Shown here in pieces: positions 26,682 through 36,025 of a stretch of DNA of 64,000 nucleotides. Origin of the DNA: Chryseobacterium sp. YIM B08800 (GTDB lineage: Bacteria > Bacteroidota > Bacteroidia > Flavobacteriales > Weeksellaceae); contig NZ_JAPDKN010000014.1 of NCBI RefSeq assembly GCF_026163565.1, forward strand, positions 144,831 through 208,830, read 5' to 3'. Under the pieces are notes generated by a model that saw only the letters and a list, made by a program, of their open reading frames with translations, searched no databases and was not told the origin of the DNA. Position numbers and translations under genes: made by a program. Each line of letters begins with the position of its first letter. The stretch's first letter is position 1.

Positions 26682-26999
26682 ATGAATTTAAGACGCGATG
26701 TTTTTCAGGCAATTGCCGATCCTACAAGAAGGTCAATTCTGGCTTTGGTTGCTGCACAATCGATGACTGCGGGAGCAATTGCTTCTAATTTTGATACCGC
26801 AAGACCAACCGTTTCAAAACATATCCAAATCTTAACAGAATGCGAGCTATTAACTTCCGAACAAAACGGAAGAGAAATAATTTATCACCTAAATCCACAG
26901 AAAATGAAAGAAATAGCCGACTTTATAGAACCTTTCCGTAAAATGTGGGACGATCGTTTCAATACTCTGGAATCTATTATGAAAAAAAACAAAAACTGA
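26682..26999 (+). CDS. ArsR-family winged-helix repressor
   Basis: 105 residues. [18 protein letters not shown] at the N-terminus and the recognition helix region [18 protein letters not shown] are typical of the ArsR/SmtB fold, as in the subgroup paired with AHSA1 (SRPBCC) proteins. There are no Cys or His clusters for metal binding, so the effector is probably not a metal. It is first in a four-gene operon and sits directly behind two copies of a palindromic site. The next gene starts 1 base after its stop. Confidence 0.92.
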   Translation: MNLRRDVFQAIADPTRRSILALVAAQSMTAGAIASNFDTARPTVSKHIQILTECELLTSEQNGREIIYHLNPQKMKEIADFIEPFRKMWDDRFNTLESIMKKNKN

Positions 27000-27000
27000 T

Positions 27001-27459
27001 ATGGAACTCAAAACAAAAATTAAAGCGGAAGAAAACACACAGGAACTCTTCATTACCAGAGAATTTGACCTGCCTTTGGAATTACTTTTTAAAGCTTATG
27101 AAGATGCAGAAATTGTAGAACAATGGATGAATACAAAGGTTATAAAGCTAGAAAATCACAAACACGGAAGCTGGAGATTTGAAACCTCTCATGACGGACA
27201 AGTAGTATTTTCTGCAAACGGAGTCATTTTGGAATTTGTTTCGAACGAAAAAATCACCCGAACTTTCGAAATGGAAAACAGCCCGTTTCCGGTGCAATTA
27301 GAGTTTCTCACTTTTGAAAAAATTGGTAATGAAAAAAGTAAACTGACAATTCAGCAGATATTCAAATCGGTAGAATACAGAAATCAGCTTTTAAAAATGC
27401 CTTTTGCAAAAGGTTTAAGTATGGCGCACGATAAACTTCAAAATATTTTCACCAATTAA
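27001..27459 (+). CDS. SRPBCC / AHSA1-type lipid-binding fold protein
   Basis: 152 residues with the AHSA1 (activator of Hsp90 ATPase-like) SRPBCC signature: ITREFDLPLELLFKAYEDAEIVEQWM at the N-terminus (family motif spread over ~25 residues) and a C-terminal helix containing AKGLSMAHDKLQNI. Members form a hydrophobic pocket; the ligand is usually unknown. Pairing with an ArsR repressor in front is a very common arrangement, suggesting that both respond to the same small molecule. Confidence 0.9.
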   Translation: MELKTKIKAEENTQELFITREFDLPLELLFKAYEDAEIVEQWMNTKVIKLENHKHGSWRFETSHDGQVVFSANGVILEFVSNEKITRTFEMENSPFPVQLEFLTFEKIGNEKSKLTIQQIFKSVEYRNQLLKMPFAKGLSMAHDKLQNIFTN

Positions 27460-27465
27460 AATAAT

Positions 27466-27855
27466 ATGAAAATGGAAAAAAAAAACAAAATCATTTACTG
27501 GATTGTCACAATTTTTCTTTCCATCGGAATGTTGGCAGGCGGAATACAGCAAACGCTTCAGATAGGCGGTTACAACGAAATCATTACCAAATTACATTAT
27601 CCTTTATATGTATTATCAATCTTGGGAGTCTGGAAAATTTTGGGTGTAATCGCAATTCTCATTCCTAAATTTCCTTTGTTGAAAGAATGGGCTTATGCAG
27701 GATTTTTCTTTGCAATGTCGGGCGCAGCAATCTCTCATTTTGCAGTAGGACAATCTTTCACAGAAGCACTTCCTGCTTTGATCTTATTGATTGTAACGAT
27801 TTTATCATGGTATTTCAGACCTTCAGACAGAAAAATAATTTCTAAAAACATTTAA
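27466..27855 (+). CDS. DoxX-family membrane protein
   Basis: 129 residues with four hydrophobic segments (IIYWIVTIFLSIGMLAGG, YPLYVLSILGVWKILGV, WAYAGFFFAMSGAAISHF, LPALILLIVTILSWYF). The spacing and the KILGVIAILIPKFPLLKEWAYAG region match DoxX-like proteins. The family is linked to redox or membrane stress in other bacteria, but here the role is unknown. An ATG two codons later (27472) is an alternative start. It is third in the ArsR-led operon, 6 bases after the preceding stop. Confidence 0.85.
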   Translation: MKMEKKNKIIYWIVTIFLSIGMLAGGIQQTLQIGGYNEIITKLHYPLYVLSILGVWKILGVIAILIPKFPLLKEWAYAGFFFAMSGAAISHFAVGQSFTEALPALILLIVTILSWYFRPSDRKIISKNI

Positions 27856-27856
27856 A

Positions 27857-28438
27857 ATGAATCTACAAGCCGAACAATTTTTCGAGAAAGCAAAAAAATG
27901 GAAAGAAGAGTTCTATCTCTTACGTGAAATCGTTACTGAAAATGATTCTCTGGAAGAAGATTATAAATGGATGCATCCTTGCTACACATTAGACGGAAAA
28001 AACGTAGTGCTCATTCATGGTTTTAAAGAATATTTTGCTTTGCTTTTTCATAAAGGTGTATTAATGAAAGATCCTCAAAATATTTTAATTCAACAAACTG
28101 AAAATGTACAGTCGGCAAGACAGATCAGGTTCAAAAATATTGAGGAAGTAGAAAAACAGCGAACAATCATCAAAAAATACATTCAGGAAGCTGTAAAAAT
28201 AGAACAATCCGGACAAAAAGTAGAATTGAAAAAAGCCTCTGAATATCCTGTTCCTGAAGAATTTCAAAGAGCTTTGGATGAAGATAAAGCTTTAAACGAA
28301 TCATTTTATGCTTTAAGTCCGGGAAGACAAAAAGGATATTTGTTCTATTTTAATCAGGCGAAACAATCAAAAACACGCGAAACGCGAATTGAAAAATATT
28401 ACCAAAATATTCTCGACGGAAAAGGAATTGATGACTGA
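27857..28438 (+). CDS. YdeI-type protein (DUF1801 and OmpD-associated domain)
   Basis: 193 residues. The N-terminal half (~1-115) has the DUF1801 pattern (EDYKWMHPCYTLDGKNVVLI, YFALLFHKGVLMKDP). The C-terminal part (~135-190) has the YdeI/OmpD-associated helix pattern ALNESFYALSPGRQKGYLFY and then KQSKTRETRIEKYY. Such proteins are often found with ArsR-SRPBCC pairs; a biochemical role has not been established in what I can recall. It begins 1 base after the DoxX gene ends and closes the operon. A palindromic repeat element follows it. Confidence 0.9.
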   Translation: MNLQAEQFFEKAKKWKEEFYLLREIVTENDSLEEDYKWMHPCYTLDGKNVVLIHGFKEYFALLFHKGVLMKDPQNILIQQTENVQSARQIRFKNIEEVEKQRTIIKKYIQEAVKIEQSGQKVELKKASEYPVPEEFQRALDEDKALNESFYALSPGRQKGYLFYFNQAKQSKTRETRIEKYYQNILDGKGIDD

Positions 28439-28452
28439 TTTGACTACGCAAC

Positions 28453-28525
28453 TGTCATTCTGAATACAGCGAAGTAAAATGAAGAATCTCACCAATAAAA
28501 AGATTTCTCCTTCGTCGGAATGACA
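28453..28525. repeat. REP-like palindromic intergenic element
   Basis: Outer ends TGTCATTC (28453-28460) and GAATGACA (28518-28525) are complementary. Inner parts (AGCGAAG, GAAGAATCTC and AGATTTCTCCTTCGTC) can also pair. Elements of this form, beginning with TGTCATTCTGA, are spread through many flavobacterial genomes. Only one copy is in this window. Confidence 0.7.
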
Positions 28526-28549
28526 TTAAAAAATCACCCTAAAAAATAT

Positions 28550-28587
28550 AAAAAGAGGAATTCTTATTTTAGAAATTCCTCTTTTTG
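28550..28587. terminator. Bidirectional intrinsic terminator
   Basis: AAAAGAGGAATTCT faces AGAAATTCCTCTTTTT with a one-base bulge; convergent genes end at 28438 and 28607. Confidence 0.75.
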
Positions 28588-28606
28588 TTGAAATAAACGG
28601 CTATTG

Positions 28607-31498
28607 TTATTTTTTCTTTAAATCTTTATTGATCTGCTTTTCAGCATTTTTAGCCTTCTGTTCCTGAGCTTCTTTTTCTTTACGCTGCTGTCTTTTTGTC
28701 TTTTTCTCAGCACGTCTTTCTTCTCGGATAACTTTGTTTGATTTTTCATTGTACAAAGCATCAACAATTCCCTGCCCCGTTTTACTGAAAATTTTTACCT
28801 GAGGTTTTTCGTGAGTTCCGGTAACAACAATCGGGAAACCAATCAATCCTCCCGGAAGAATTCCGACACGAACTCTTAAATCAAGCAATCCGTTAAAACT
28901 GGTTGTTCCGCTGATTGTAGGTCTCAGAATTGAAACTTTAAAAGTAAATTTATCAACATGGATCAGATTATTTTTGATGTGTGTTTCAATATTCACCCCT
29001 TTCATATCAGGATTATTGAAAGCTTTTGCACCAATATTATCACCAACTGCGGAAAGCATTTTAAGATTTTTCACTTCTACGTCACGTAGATTAACCACTC
29101 CTCCACCTTCTAAAGACGGATAAATTGGGGTCATGTTTTTATCAAAATCTCCTTTTAATTTGTAATCTAAAGAAACAATTCCTTTTACATTTTTGGCTGC
29201 AGTTGCCATTTCACGAACCATATCAATCTCGTTATACGCTCGCTGAACATCAAAATCCAAAACATTCAAAGCAATATCATAATTTGCGGTCAATGGAGAT
29301 TCATCCTGATAACGCGCATCAATTTTCATTCTGCTTCCTACAACATCAAATGAAGTGTTTTTAAGAAAAACTTCGCCTTTATTGACCGAAGCTAAACCGA
29401 AAAGATTATTAAGATTCAAACCTTTAAACTCAACATTTTTCACATCTGTTTCCAACGAAACATCTAAGTTTTTTGGAATGATCACAACGCCGCTGCTTTT
29501 TGGATTTTCAACTTTTGCATAATCAACTTCTATTGATTTCTTTGAATTATCTCCGTCTTTCAACGCCATAAATTCATCAATGAGAATGTATCTCGATTTT
29601 AATTTAAATTTCCCGTGAAGTGTACCTTTTCTTTCGATAAAATAATTGATTGTGTTTAAAAGATAACCATTTAAAGCAAAATCAGACTTTCCATAATTGG
29701 CAAAAAATTTTCTGAACCACATTTTTTCATTTTCAAATTCAAAGTTTCCTTCTTTAATGTAAAATGATTTCGGAAGATATTCTGTGGTAGCTTTTATATT
29801 CTTTAAAATTAAATTTCCGCGATTATCTAATCTGCTGTACTGACCGGTTGTTGCGTAACTTTGTCGTCCGTTCAGAGACAAATCTGCCATAATTAATCCG
29901 CTTACATCTAAGCCTTTTTTGGCAAAAACTTTATAAATTCTTCCCACATTCAAAGTTCCTTTTGCACGAACTTTATACAAAACATCTTCAAAATTCTGCA
30001 AATCAGCATTTACAAATACCGGATTTCCTTCAAAATCAAATTTAAACGGATCTAATTTTACTCCTAAACTTTTAAAAGTTCCATCGGTATTGATAATATT
30101 TGCAACAATATTGATATTCTGAATCGGATTTGGATAATATTTTGTTTTCAGCCATCCGTTTTTCAAATTAAGATAACCGTTTGTTTTCGGGAATAATTTT
30201 TTATCTAAACTAAAAATTCCGTTAGCTTTAATATTCGTATCCATCAAACCTCTTGCATCGATATCTTTTAAACCTAAAGCCTGAGTTAAAGTTTGTAAAT
30301 TAACCGCACCTTTTACATCTGCATTAATCAGCATTTCGTCTAAACCTTTTGTTTTTACAACCGCTTTAAAATTATTATTCGGACCGAGATCGAAACTTAG
30401 ATTTTTCAGATCAAGTCCTAATTTTTCTGTATTTAAATCGGGTAAATCTACATTAAGATCCATATTAAAATTATTCATCGGAACCGGGGCTTTTCCATTA
30501 GAGACGAATCCATCTTTCACCATCAATCGTGCTTTTAATCTTGGTTTCTGATTTTGAGGTTCACTAAATCTTCCTTTCAGACTGAAAAACAAATCGCTTT
30601 TTCCTTCAATTTTGGTATCTTTTGCCCAATCTAAATATTGTGGCGGAAGTACAGATATCATATCACGAATCGTGGTTTTCTCTGATGCGGCATTGATGTC
30701 GAGATTGTAACCGTCTTTTAAAATACTTACAAAACCTGTAAATTTTAAAGGAAGTTCATTAATTCTCAGCTCATTTTTTCTCAACACAAAAGTCAACGCA
30801 TTGGTATTGATTCTGGTAATTAAATCTGCATGCAGAGTTTTTTGCTTGGCGTAATAAATTCTGTTTAAACTGAAATCTAATTTATCAATATCCAGATCCG
30901 TTTCAAGGTCAAAAATATCTTCACTTAATCCACCTTTTCCGGTATAATTCAATCCTTTTGCATCAACCAAAACTCTTGCAGCGTGATCATTATATTTAAT
31001 ATTCCAGTTTCTTAATTTAATTAAATCAAGCTTTATGGAAGCTCCTGTACTCGTTGTATCTTTCGGTTTTTGTGAAGGTTTTGAAACATACACATTATAA
31101 TTTGCTTCACCTTTTGTGTTAACAAAAACATTCGCATAAGCATCTGTAACGTAGATTTCGTCGATTTTTACTTCACCATCAAAAATTAAGTTTTTAAGAT
31201 TAATTCCGACTGCTACTTCTTTTGCAGCAAGCAAAGTATCATTCTGAAAAGGCTTTGAACCTTTCAATAAAAAATCATCGACCGAAACTGTCAATGAAGG
31301 AAAATGCCTGAAAAAAGTAAGATGCGTTTTTTTGTAATCAAGTTCTCCCGCAAGATGCTTATTGGCAAACAATTTTACCTGTTCAGAAACTTTCCCCGGA
31401 AATAAAATCGGAATGATGAACATCAAAAAAAGAATGGAGGCAATGGAAATTCCTATCCATTTCAGAATTTTCAAAATTATATTTTTAAACCTTTGCAT
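28607..31498 (-). CDS. AsmA-family envelope protein
   Basis: 963 residues. A membrane anchor (~13-34, ILKWIGISIASILFLMFII) is followed by an AsmA N-terminal domain, a very long beta-rich region (repeats of the type LDIDKLDFSLNRIYY and INADVKGAVNLQTL), and the C-terminal AsmA-like domain (KAFNNPDMKGVNIETHIKNN, then RPTISGTTSFNG). The C-terminus is Lys/Glu-rich (KKTKRQQRKEKEAQEQKA), predicted coiled coil. AsmA-like proteins bridge the inner and outer membranes and are linked to phospholipid transport or outer membrane assembly. Single-gene unit between terminators. Confidence 0.9.
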   Translation of the reverse strand: MQRFKNIILKILKWIGISIASILFLMFIIPILFPGKVSEQVKLFANKHLAGELDYKKTHLTFFRHFPSLTVSVDDFLLKGSKPFQNDTLLAAKEVAVGINLKNLIFDGEVKIDEIYVTDAYANVFVNTKGEANYNVYVSKPSQKPKDTTSTGASIKLDLIKLRNWNIKYNDHAARVLVDAKGLNYTGKGGLSEDIFDLETDLDIDKLDFSLNRIYYAKQKTLHADLITRINTNALTFVLRKNELRINELPLKFTGFVSILKDGYNLDINAASEKTTIRDMISVLPPQYLDWAKDTKIEGKSDLFFSLKGRFSEPQNQKPRLKARLMVKDGFVSNGKAPVPMNNFNMDLNVDLPDLNTEKLGLDLKNLSFDLGPNNNFKAVVKTKGLDEMLINADVKGAVNLQTLTQALGLKDIDARGLMDTNIKANGIFSLDKKLFPKTNGYLNLKNGWLKTKYYPNPIQNINIVANIINTDGTFKSLGVKLDPFKFDFEGNPVFVNADLQNFEDVLYKVRAKGTLNVGRIYKVFAKKGLDVSGLIMADLSLNGRQSYATTGQYSRLDNRGNLILKNIKATTEYLPKSFYIKEGNFEFENEKMWFRKFFANYGKSDFALNGYLLNTINYFIERKGTLHGKFKLKSRYILIDEFMALKDGDNSKKSIEVDYAKVENPKSSGVVIIPKNLDVSLETDVKNVEFKGLNLNNLFGLASVNKGEVFLKNTSFDVVGSRMKIDARYQDESPLTANYDIALNVLDFDVQRAYNEIDMVREMATAAKNVKGIVSLDYKLKGDFDKNMTPIYPSLEGGGVVNLRDVEVKNLKMLSAVGDNIGAKAFNNPDMKGVNIETHIKNNLIHVDKFTFKVSILRPTISGTTSFNGLLDLRVRVGILPGGLIGFPIVVTGTHEKPQVKIFSKTGQGIVDALYNEKSNKVIREERRAEKKTKRQQRKEKEAQEQKAKNAEKQINKDLKKK

Positions 31499-31687
31499 GG
31501 CTGAATTATTTTGTGATTATACCTACGAATTTTGCACTAATATTTGATTATTATCTAAAATCGAGCCATTGAAAACCTTTTCTAATATGTAAAACGTTTT
31601 ATATTTCTAAAAATATTCGTCATTTATATTTTCTGATGTAATACTTTGATCATTATGATTGTTAATAAGAATATAAGCCACTCTCTA

Positions 31688-34012
31688 ATGACTAAATACC
31701 AAATCTTCTTATTATTTATTTTCAATTTTGTATTTTTTTCTGCGCAGCAAAAATTTAATATTAACGGAACTGTTTCAAATAGTAATAACACTAATTTGAA
31801 TACACCAATTGAGATCTATTTATATGACACCGAAAATCAACTCATTAAAACGACCATAACAAAAGAATCGAAGTTTGAATTTAATGATCTGAAATCAGAT
31901 ACGTATTATCTGCAAATCTCTTCCGGCGAAACGGAACAAAAAGAAAAACCATTCTTACTCAATCACAATGAAAATTTTAACATCATTTATCATCCAAAAA
32001 TAAAAGAGATTGAAGCGGTTACAATCGTCCGTGAGAAGAAAAAATTTAGTGTAGAAAACGGAAATATTACATTAGACATTTCAGATTCGCCTTTAAATAA
32101 AGTAGCAAATTCTTCAGAATTGTTAACAAAATTACCTTTTGTAACGCTCGATGCCAATGGTGAAGGTGTTTCTGTTGTTGGTAAGGGAAGTCCTTTGTTG
32201 TATGTTGACAATCAGCGGGTAGATTTTTCTACTTTGTCTGGAATTTCAGTGGAAGATATAAAATCTGTTGAAATCATCAGAAATCCATCTGTAAAGTATG
32301 AGGCAGAAGGTAAAGCAGTTATCAAGATCAATTTAAAGAAGAGCAAAAGAGACGGTTCTAAACTCTCATTATCTGAAACGGCAACCTTTCAAAAAAGATT
32401 CAGCAATTATTTTAATGCAAATTTTCAGCAGAAAAAAAATAAAACAGAATGGAAAATCAATGCTGCTTTCAATGCCGTTCAACATTGGGAAAGTAACGGC
32501 TACAACTATTCTGTTCCAAGCAAAAACATTTCATCAGATTACACCATCGTTTCTATTACCAATCGTCCACAAACTATTTTTGGAGCAAGTTTGTATCAGG
32601 AATTAAATGATGACGGAGATTATCTTACTTTGGCTTTCAATAGTAATTTTCGCCCGGATAAAGGCGATAACAATACCAACACAAAATACTCTGAAAATGG
32701 AATTTCTTCAAATATATTGACCTTAAATCATCAGGATAATAAACGAGCATCGATTAACTCGGTTTTTAATTATAATAAAAAATTGGCAGATTGGGACGCC
32801 AATATTTTTACAGGATTTCAATACACCAGAGAAAGCCGTAATGTGGATTATGAATTTTTTAATAATATTGATGATTCGGGGTATGAATTCAATCAATTTC
32901 GAAAGCAACGATATTCCGGCGATGTCTATTCCGGAAGAATCGATTTTGAAAAAAAACTCTATGAAAATTATAAATTAGAATTGGGGACAAGCTTTACAAA
33001 AGCTGAAACAACCACCGATAATATTACCAATTATGCCGCTATAAAAGCTCCCGAATTTTTTAATTATCTTTTTAAAGAAAGCAATACAGGATCATACGTT
33101 AATGTAAATGCTGAAAAAAACAGATGGAATTTTAAGGCAGGAATCCGTATGGAAACTACTTCTGCCAAAGGATTTAATAATATTTTGAAACACACTACCC
33201 TATCCCGAAATGCTGTGGACTGGTTTCCTAACGCAGAAATTTCTTTTCAGCAGAATAAAGATCATGTTTATACTTTAAACTTCAGGAAAACCATCTCAAG
33301 ACCCGGTTATGGCAATCTCTCTTCAGGAGGATTATACGGAAGTCCGTACATAGAATATGAAGGAAATCCGAATTTAATACCAACTTACACAAATACCCTT
33401 TCTTTTACTACGAGTTTAAAAAAATGGTCGCTTAATGCATCAGTTTACACCAGCAAAAATCCGATGGGTTACACTTTGGTTTATGATGACACAAAAAATA
33501 TTTCAAAATTTACACTCATCAATTTTGAAAAAGAAATGGGTGCGAGTCTCGGTTTAGACGTTCCATTTGAATGGAAAATCTGGTCTTCACAGAACAGTAT
33601 GTCCGTCAATTATGGCAAAACAGAAGACAGTTTAGCTTTCGTTAAAAAATCGACTCCGTATCTTTATATTTATACCAATAATACGTTGAAAATCGCTAAA
33701 AATTTTTCGTTGTTGATGGATGGATATTACATCACCAAACGCACAGAAGGTTTATATGATAACAATGCAGTTTGTGTTGTCAATTTCGGGATTACCAAAT
33801 CTCTTTCGGATTTCGATTTTACATTCAGATATAATGATCTTTTTAAACAGATGAATTATATTCAAAGTATGACGTATGATAAAATTAGTTCTACAGGAAA
33901 TTTTTATGGAAATACACCTACAGTTTCGGTTGCTGTAAAATATAATTTTGGAAGGCTTGAAAAATCGAGTTATAAAGAAAGTAGTGTTAATGAAACTTCA
34001 AACAGATTATAA
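31688..34012 (+). CDS. TonB-dependent-receptor-like outer membrane beta-barrel protein (OMP_b-brl_3 type)
   Basis: 774 residues from the ATG at 31688 (MTKYQIFLLFIFNFVFFSAQ is a proper signal peptide; starts at 31646 or 31655 would add residues ahead of it). A carboxypeptidase-like regulatory domain (~25-110, NINGTVSNSNN) is followed by a plug (~125-225, SELLTKLPFVTLDANG and VEIIRNPSVKYEAEGKAVI) and a large beta-barrel ending KYNFG. It belongs to the outer membrane family that resembles SusC-type receptors but lacks a SusD partner. Substrate unknown. No linked transporter genes; a hairpin follows. Confidence 0.9.
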   Translation: MTKYQIFLLFIFNFVFFSAQQKFNINGTVSNSNNTNLNTPIEIYLYDTENQLIKTTITKESKFEFNDLKSDTYYLQISSGETEQKEKPFLLNHNENFNIIYHPKIKEIEAVTIVREKKKFSVENGNITLDISDSPLNKVANSSELLTKLPFVTLDANGEGVSVVGKGSPLLYVDNQRVDFSTLSGISVEDIKSVEIIRNPSVKYEAEGKAVIKINLKKSKRDGSKLSLSETATFQKRFSNYFNANFQQKKNKTEWKINAAFNAVQHWESNGYNYSVPSKNISSDYTIVSITNRPQTIFGASLYQELNDDGDYLTLAFNSNFRPDKGDNNTNTKYSENGISSNILTLNHQDNKRASINSVFNYNKKLADWDANIFTGFQYTRESRNVDYEFFNNIDDSGYEFNQFRKQRYSGDVYSGRIDFEKKLYENYKLELGTSFTKAETTTDNITNYAAIKAPEFFNYLFKESNTGSYVNVNAEKNRWNFKAGIRMETTSAKGFNNILKHTTLSRNAVDWFPNAEISFQQNKDHVYTLNFRKTISRPGYGNLSSGGLYGSPYIEYEGNPNLIPTYTNTLSFTTSLKKWSLNASVYTSKNPMGYTLVYDDTKNISKFTLINFEKEMGASLGLDVPFEWKIWSSQNSMSVNYGKTEDSLAFVKKSTPYLYIYTNNTLKIAKNFSLLMDGYYITKRTEGLYDNNAVCVVNFGITKSLSDFDFTFRYNDLFKQMNYIQSMTYDKISSTGNFYGNTPTVSVAVKYNFGRLEKSSYKESSVNETSNRL

Positions 34013-34080
34013 TTAAAAACTTTTTTAAACTTTTTATTTAACCACAAAAGATTTAGATATTTCTATTTAAACTTAAAAAA

Positions 34081-34115
34081 AGAACATCAAAGCCTTTAAA
34101 AGCTTTGATGTTCTA
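34081..34115. terminator. Hairpin, probable terminator
   Basis: AGAACATCAAAGC (34081-34093) is exactly complementary to GCTTTGATGTTCT (34102-34114), with an 8-base loop. The T tail is weak on the plus strand, and A residues precede the stem. Confidence 0.6.
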
Positions 34116-34187
34116 TAGCTTTTGCGGTTAAATCTAAAATTAATTTAAACACACTTATTGATTAATTATCTGATGTTAAAAATAAAT

Positions 34188-34235
34188 TTTGCCATTTAAA
34201 ATCATTTATATAATTTTACATAATCAGTTATGTAA
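34188..34235 (+). promoter_or_regulatory. Promoter overlapped by a MarR-type operator
   Basis: TTTG at 34188-34191, 19 bases, then TAATTTTA at 34211-34218. The perfect inverted repeat TTACATAA-N4-TTATGTAA (34216-34235) overlaps the -7 element and ends 6 bases before the start codon of the MarR-GNAT gene. Autoregulation by that protein is the simplest reading. Confidence 0.65.
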
Positions 34236-34241
34236 TTAATT

Positions 34242-35204
34242 ATGGAAATATTTAACCGTACAGGAAAAATGGCTTTAGGAAGCAGATTAAGATTGCTTAC
34301 AAGTAAAGTTACTGAAGATGCAGCTCAGATTTATGAACTGTATAATATTGAAGGCTTTTCTCCAAAATGGTTCCCCGTTTTTTTTGTTCTCTCTGAAACA
34401 GAAGAAATAACCATTACCGAAATCGCTAAAGAAATCGGGCATTCACAACCATCTGTTACAAAGATTATCAAAGAAATGACCAAAGCAGGTTTGGTTAATG
34501 ATAAACTCAACTCTAATGATAAGCGAAGAAATGTTGTTGGTCTTACAACAGAAGGAACTACTTTAGCCAAAAAGATGATTGAAGAACAATGTACCGATAT
34601 TGATGTGGCAATTGACGAAATCATTAACGAAGCAACAAACAATCTTTGGGAAGCATTGGCAGAATGGGAATTTTTACTGGAACAAAAATCTTTATTAAAA
34701 AGAGTAAAAGATCAAAAAAAGCTGCGTGAAAGCAAAGATGTTAAAATTGTAGAATACGAACCCAAATATCAATCAGCTTTTAAAGCATTGAATGAAGAAT
34801 GGATTTCTACTTTTTTTGAAATGGAAGAAGCCGACTATAAAGCATTAGATAATCCTAAAGAATATATTTTAGATAAAGGCGGAAAAATATTTGTCGCTCT
34901 TTATAAAGACGAACCTTTAGGAGTTTGTGCTTTAATAAAAATGGCAGATCAAAATTATGATTTTGAAATGGCAAAAATGGCCGTTTCTCCAAAAGCTCAG
35001 GGTAAAAATATGGGTTGGCTTTTAGGACAGACTATTATAGATTCTGCAAAGGAATCGGGAGCCTCAAAAATCTATTTAGAAAGCAACACAATTCTGAAAC
35101 CTGCCATTAATTTATATCATAAAATGGGTTTTGAAAAGATTGTGGGTCATCAAACGCCTTACAAACGTTGCAATATTCAAATGGAATTAAATTTGAAAAA
35201 ATAA
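34242..35204 (+). CDS. MarR-type regulator fused to GNAT N-acetyltransferase
   Basis: 320 residues. The N-terminal ~150 are a MarR winged helix (ITEIAKEIGHSQPSVTKIIKEM, then NDKRRNVVGLTTEG). Residues ~165-320 are a GNAT domain (MAVSPKAQGKNMGWLLGQTI contains the acetyl-CoA-binding motif, and then ESGASKIYLESN, LYHKMGFEKI). This fusion is well known in Bacteroidota; the acetyl acceptor and the ligand are not. Members often control their own gene, and a palindromic site overlaps the promoter here. The next gene starts 46 bases downstream. Confidence 0.92.
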   Translation: MEIFNRTGKMALGSRLRLLTSKVTEDAAQIYELYNIEGFSPKWFPVFFVLSETEEITITEIAKEIGHSQPSVTKIIKEMTKAGLVNDKLNSNDKRRNVVGLTTEGTTLAKKMIEEQCTDIDVAIDEIINEATNNLWEALAEWEFLLEQKSLLKRVKDQKKLRESKDVKIVEYEPKYQSAFKALNEEWISTFFEMEEADYKALDNPKEYILDKGGKIFVALYKDEPLGVCALIKMADQNYDFEMAKMAVSPKAQGKNMGWLLGQTIIDSAKESGASKIYLESNTILKPAINLYHKMGFEKIVGHQTPYKRCNIQMELNLKK

Positions 35205-35250
35205 TTGCTTTTATTATCTTTAAATAATTTCAACTATCAAATTCTAGATA

Positions 35251-35892
35251 ATGACTGAAGAACAAAAGATTAAAGTAAGAGAATATAATAATCAAATCAT
35301 AGCCGATAAAAATTACAGATTTAATTCGTGGCTTCCGGTTTTGGAAGATCCTAATATGAGAAGTTTAGACGAAATAAAAGGTAGAATGTCGGTAATGAAT
35401 GCTTTGATTAATATTTCGTTTGAAGCACCCATAACTTTCATCAGAAAATGGATTGAAAAGCATGATTTGACTTCACATCTTTCTAATTGGGAAAACGAGA
35501 TTCTGCTTAAAGATAATGATGAATTAAGTGATTACGAGATCAATTCTCTACGTTGGTATCTTGAAGGACTTTGGGCATTAATGTGGGCAACGAAAACAGT
35601 TCCAGATCTTGATGAAACCGAGTGGTGTGGCGAAAATATGGCAATTTTTTTACCCAATCTTGAAGAAAATGAAACTAATGAAAAAATCAGCCAGTTAAAA
35701 GAACTGAGAACGGATGATGAAATTTACAATATGCTTGATTTATATTACCGTTTCCATTGGTATTGTGTTGATGAGAGAATTAAAGGTGTAGAAGCTAAAA
35801 TAAACGAAGGTATCATCTACGAAAGAAGAAAAGCTTTAGAGTGGCTTATCAATAAAGATTCTGCTTGGGATGATATAGAAATGGGAACTTAA
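35251..35892 (+). CDS. DUF4272 domain protein
   Basis: 213 residues. The sequence fits the DUF4272 family: an N-terminal helical region with MRSLDEIKGRMSVMNALINI, a central INSLRWYLEGLWALMWAT, and the C-terminal YYRFHWYCVDERIKGVE followed by IIYERRKALEWLI. The family is widespread and uncharacterised. It may be co-transcribed with the MarR-GNAT gene. A hairpin with a T run follows. Confidence 0.88.
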   Translation: MTEEQKIKVREYNNQIIADKNYRFNSWLPVLEDPNMRSLDEIKGRMSVMNALINISFEAPITFIRKWIEKHDLTSHLSNWENEILLKDNDELSDYEINSLRWYLEGLWALMWATKTVPDLDETEWCGENMAIFLPNLEENETNEKISQLKELRTDDEIYNMLDLYYRFHWYCVDERIKGVEAKINEGIIYERRKALEWLINKDSAWDDIEMGT

Positions 35893-35987
35893 GGAATTTT
35901 TAATATTAGCCAAACAATAAAATAATCGCAAGCCCGTTGTTTAGGCAAATGTAAGTTTATATTTCTCAAATCAATGAGTAAAAAACG

Positions 35988-36019
35988 AGTGTTTAAATTT
36001 TAAACACTTGATTTTTTTT
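35988..36019 (+). terminator. Intrinsic terminator just ahead of the next gene
   Basis: AGTGTTTAA faces TTAAACACT with a short loop, followed by TGATTTTTTTT. It lies only 7 bases before the ATG at 36026, so it could also act as an attenuator in the leader of that gene. Confidence 0.6.
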
Positions 36020-36025
36020 AATGAA

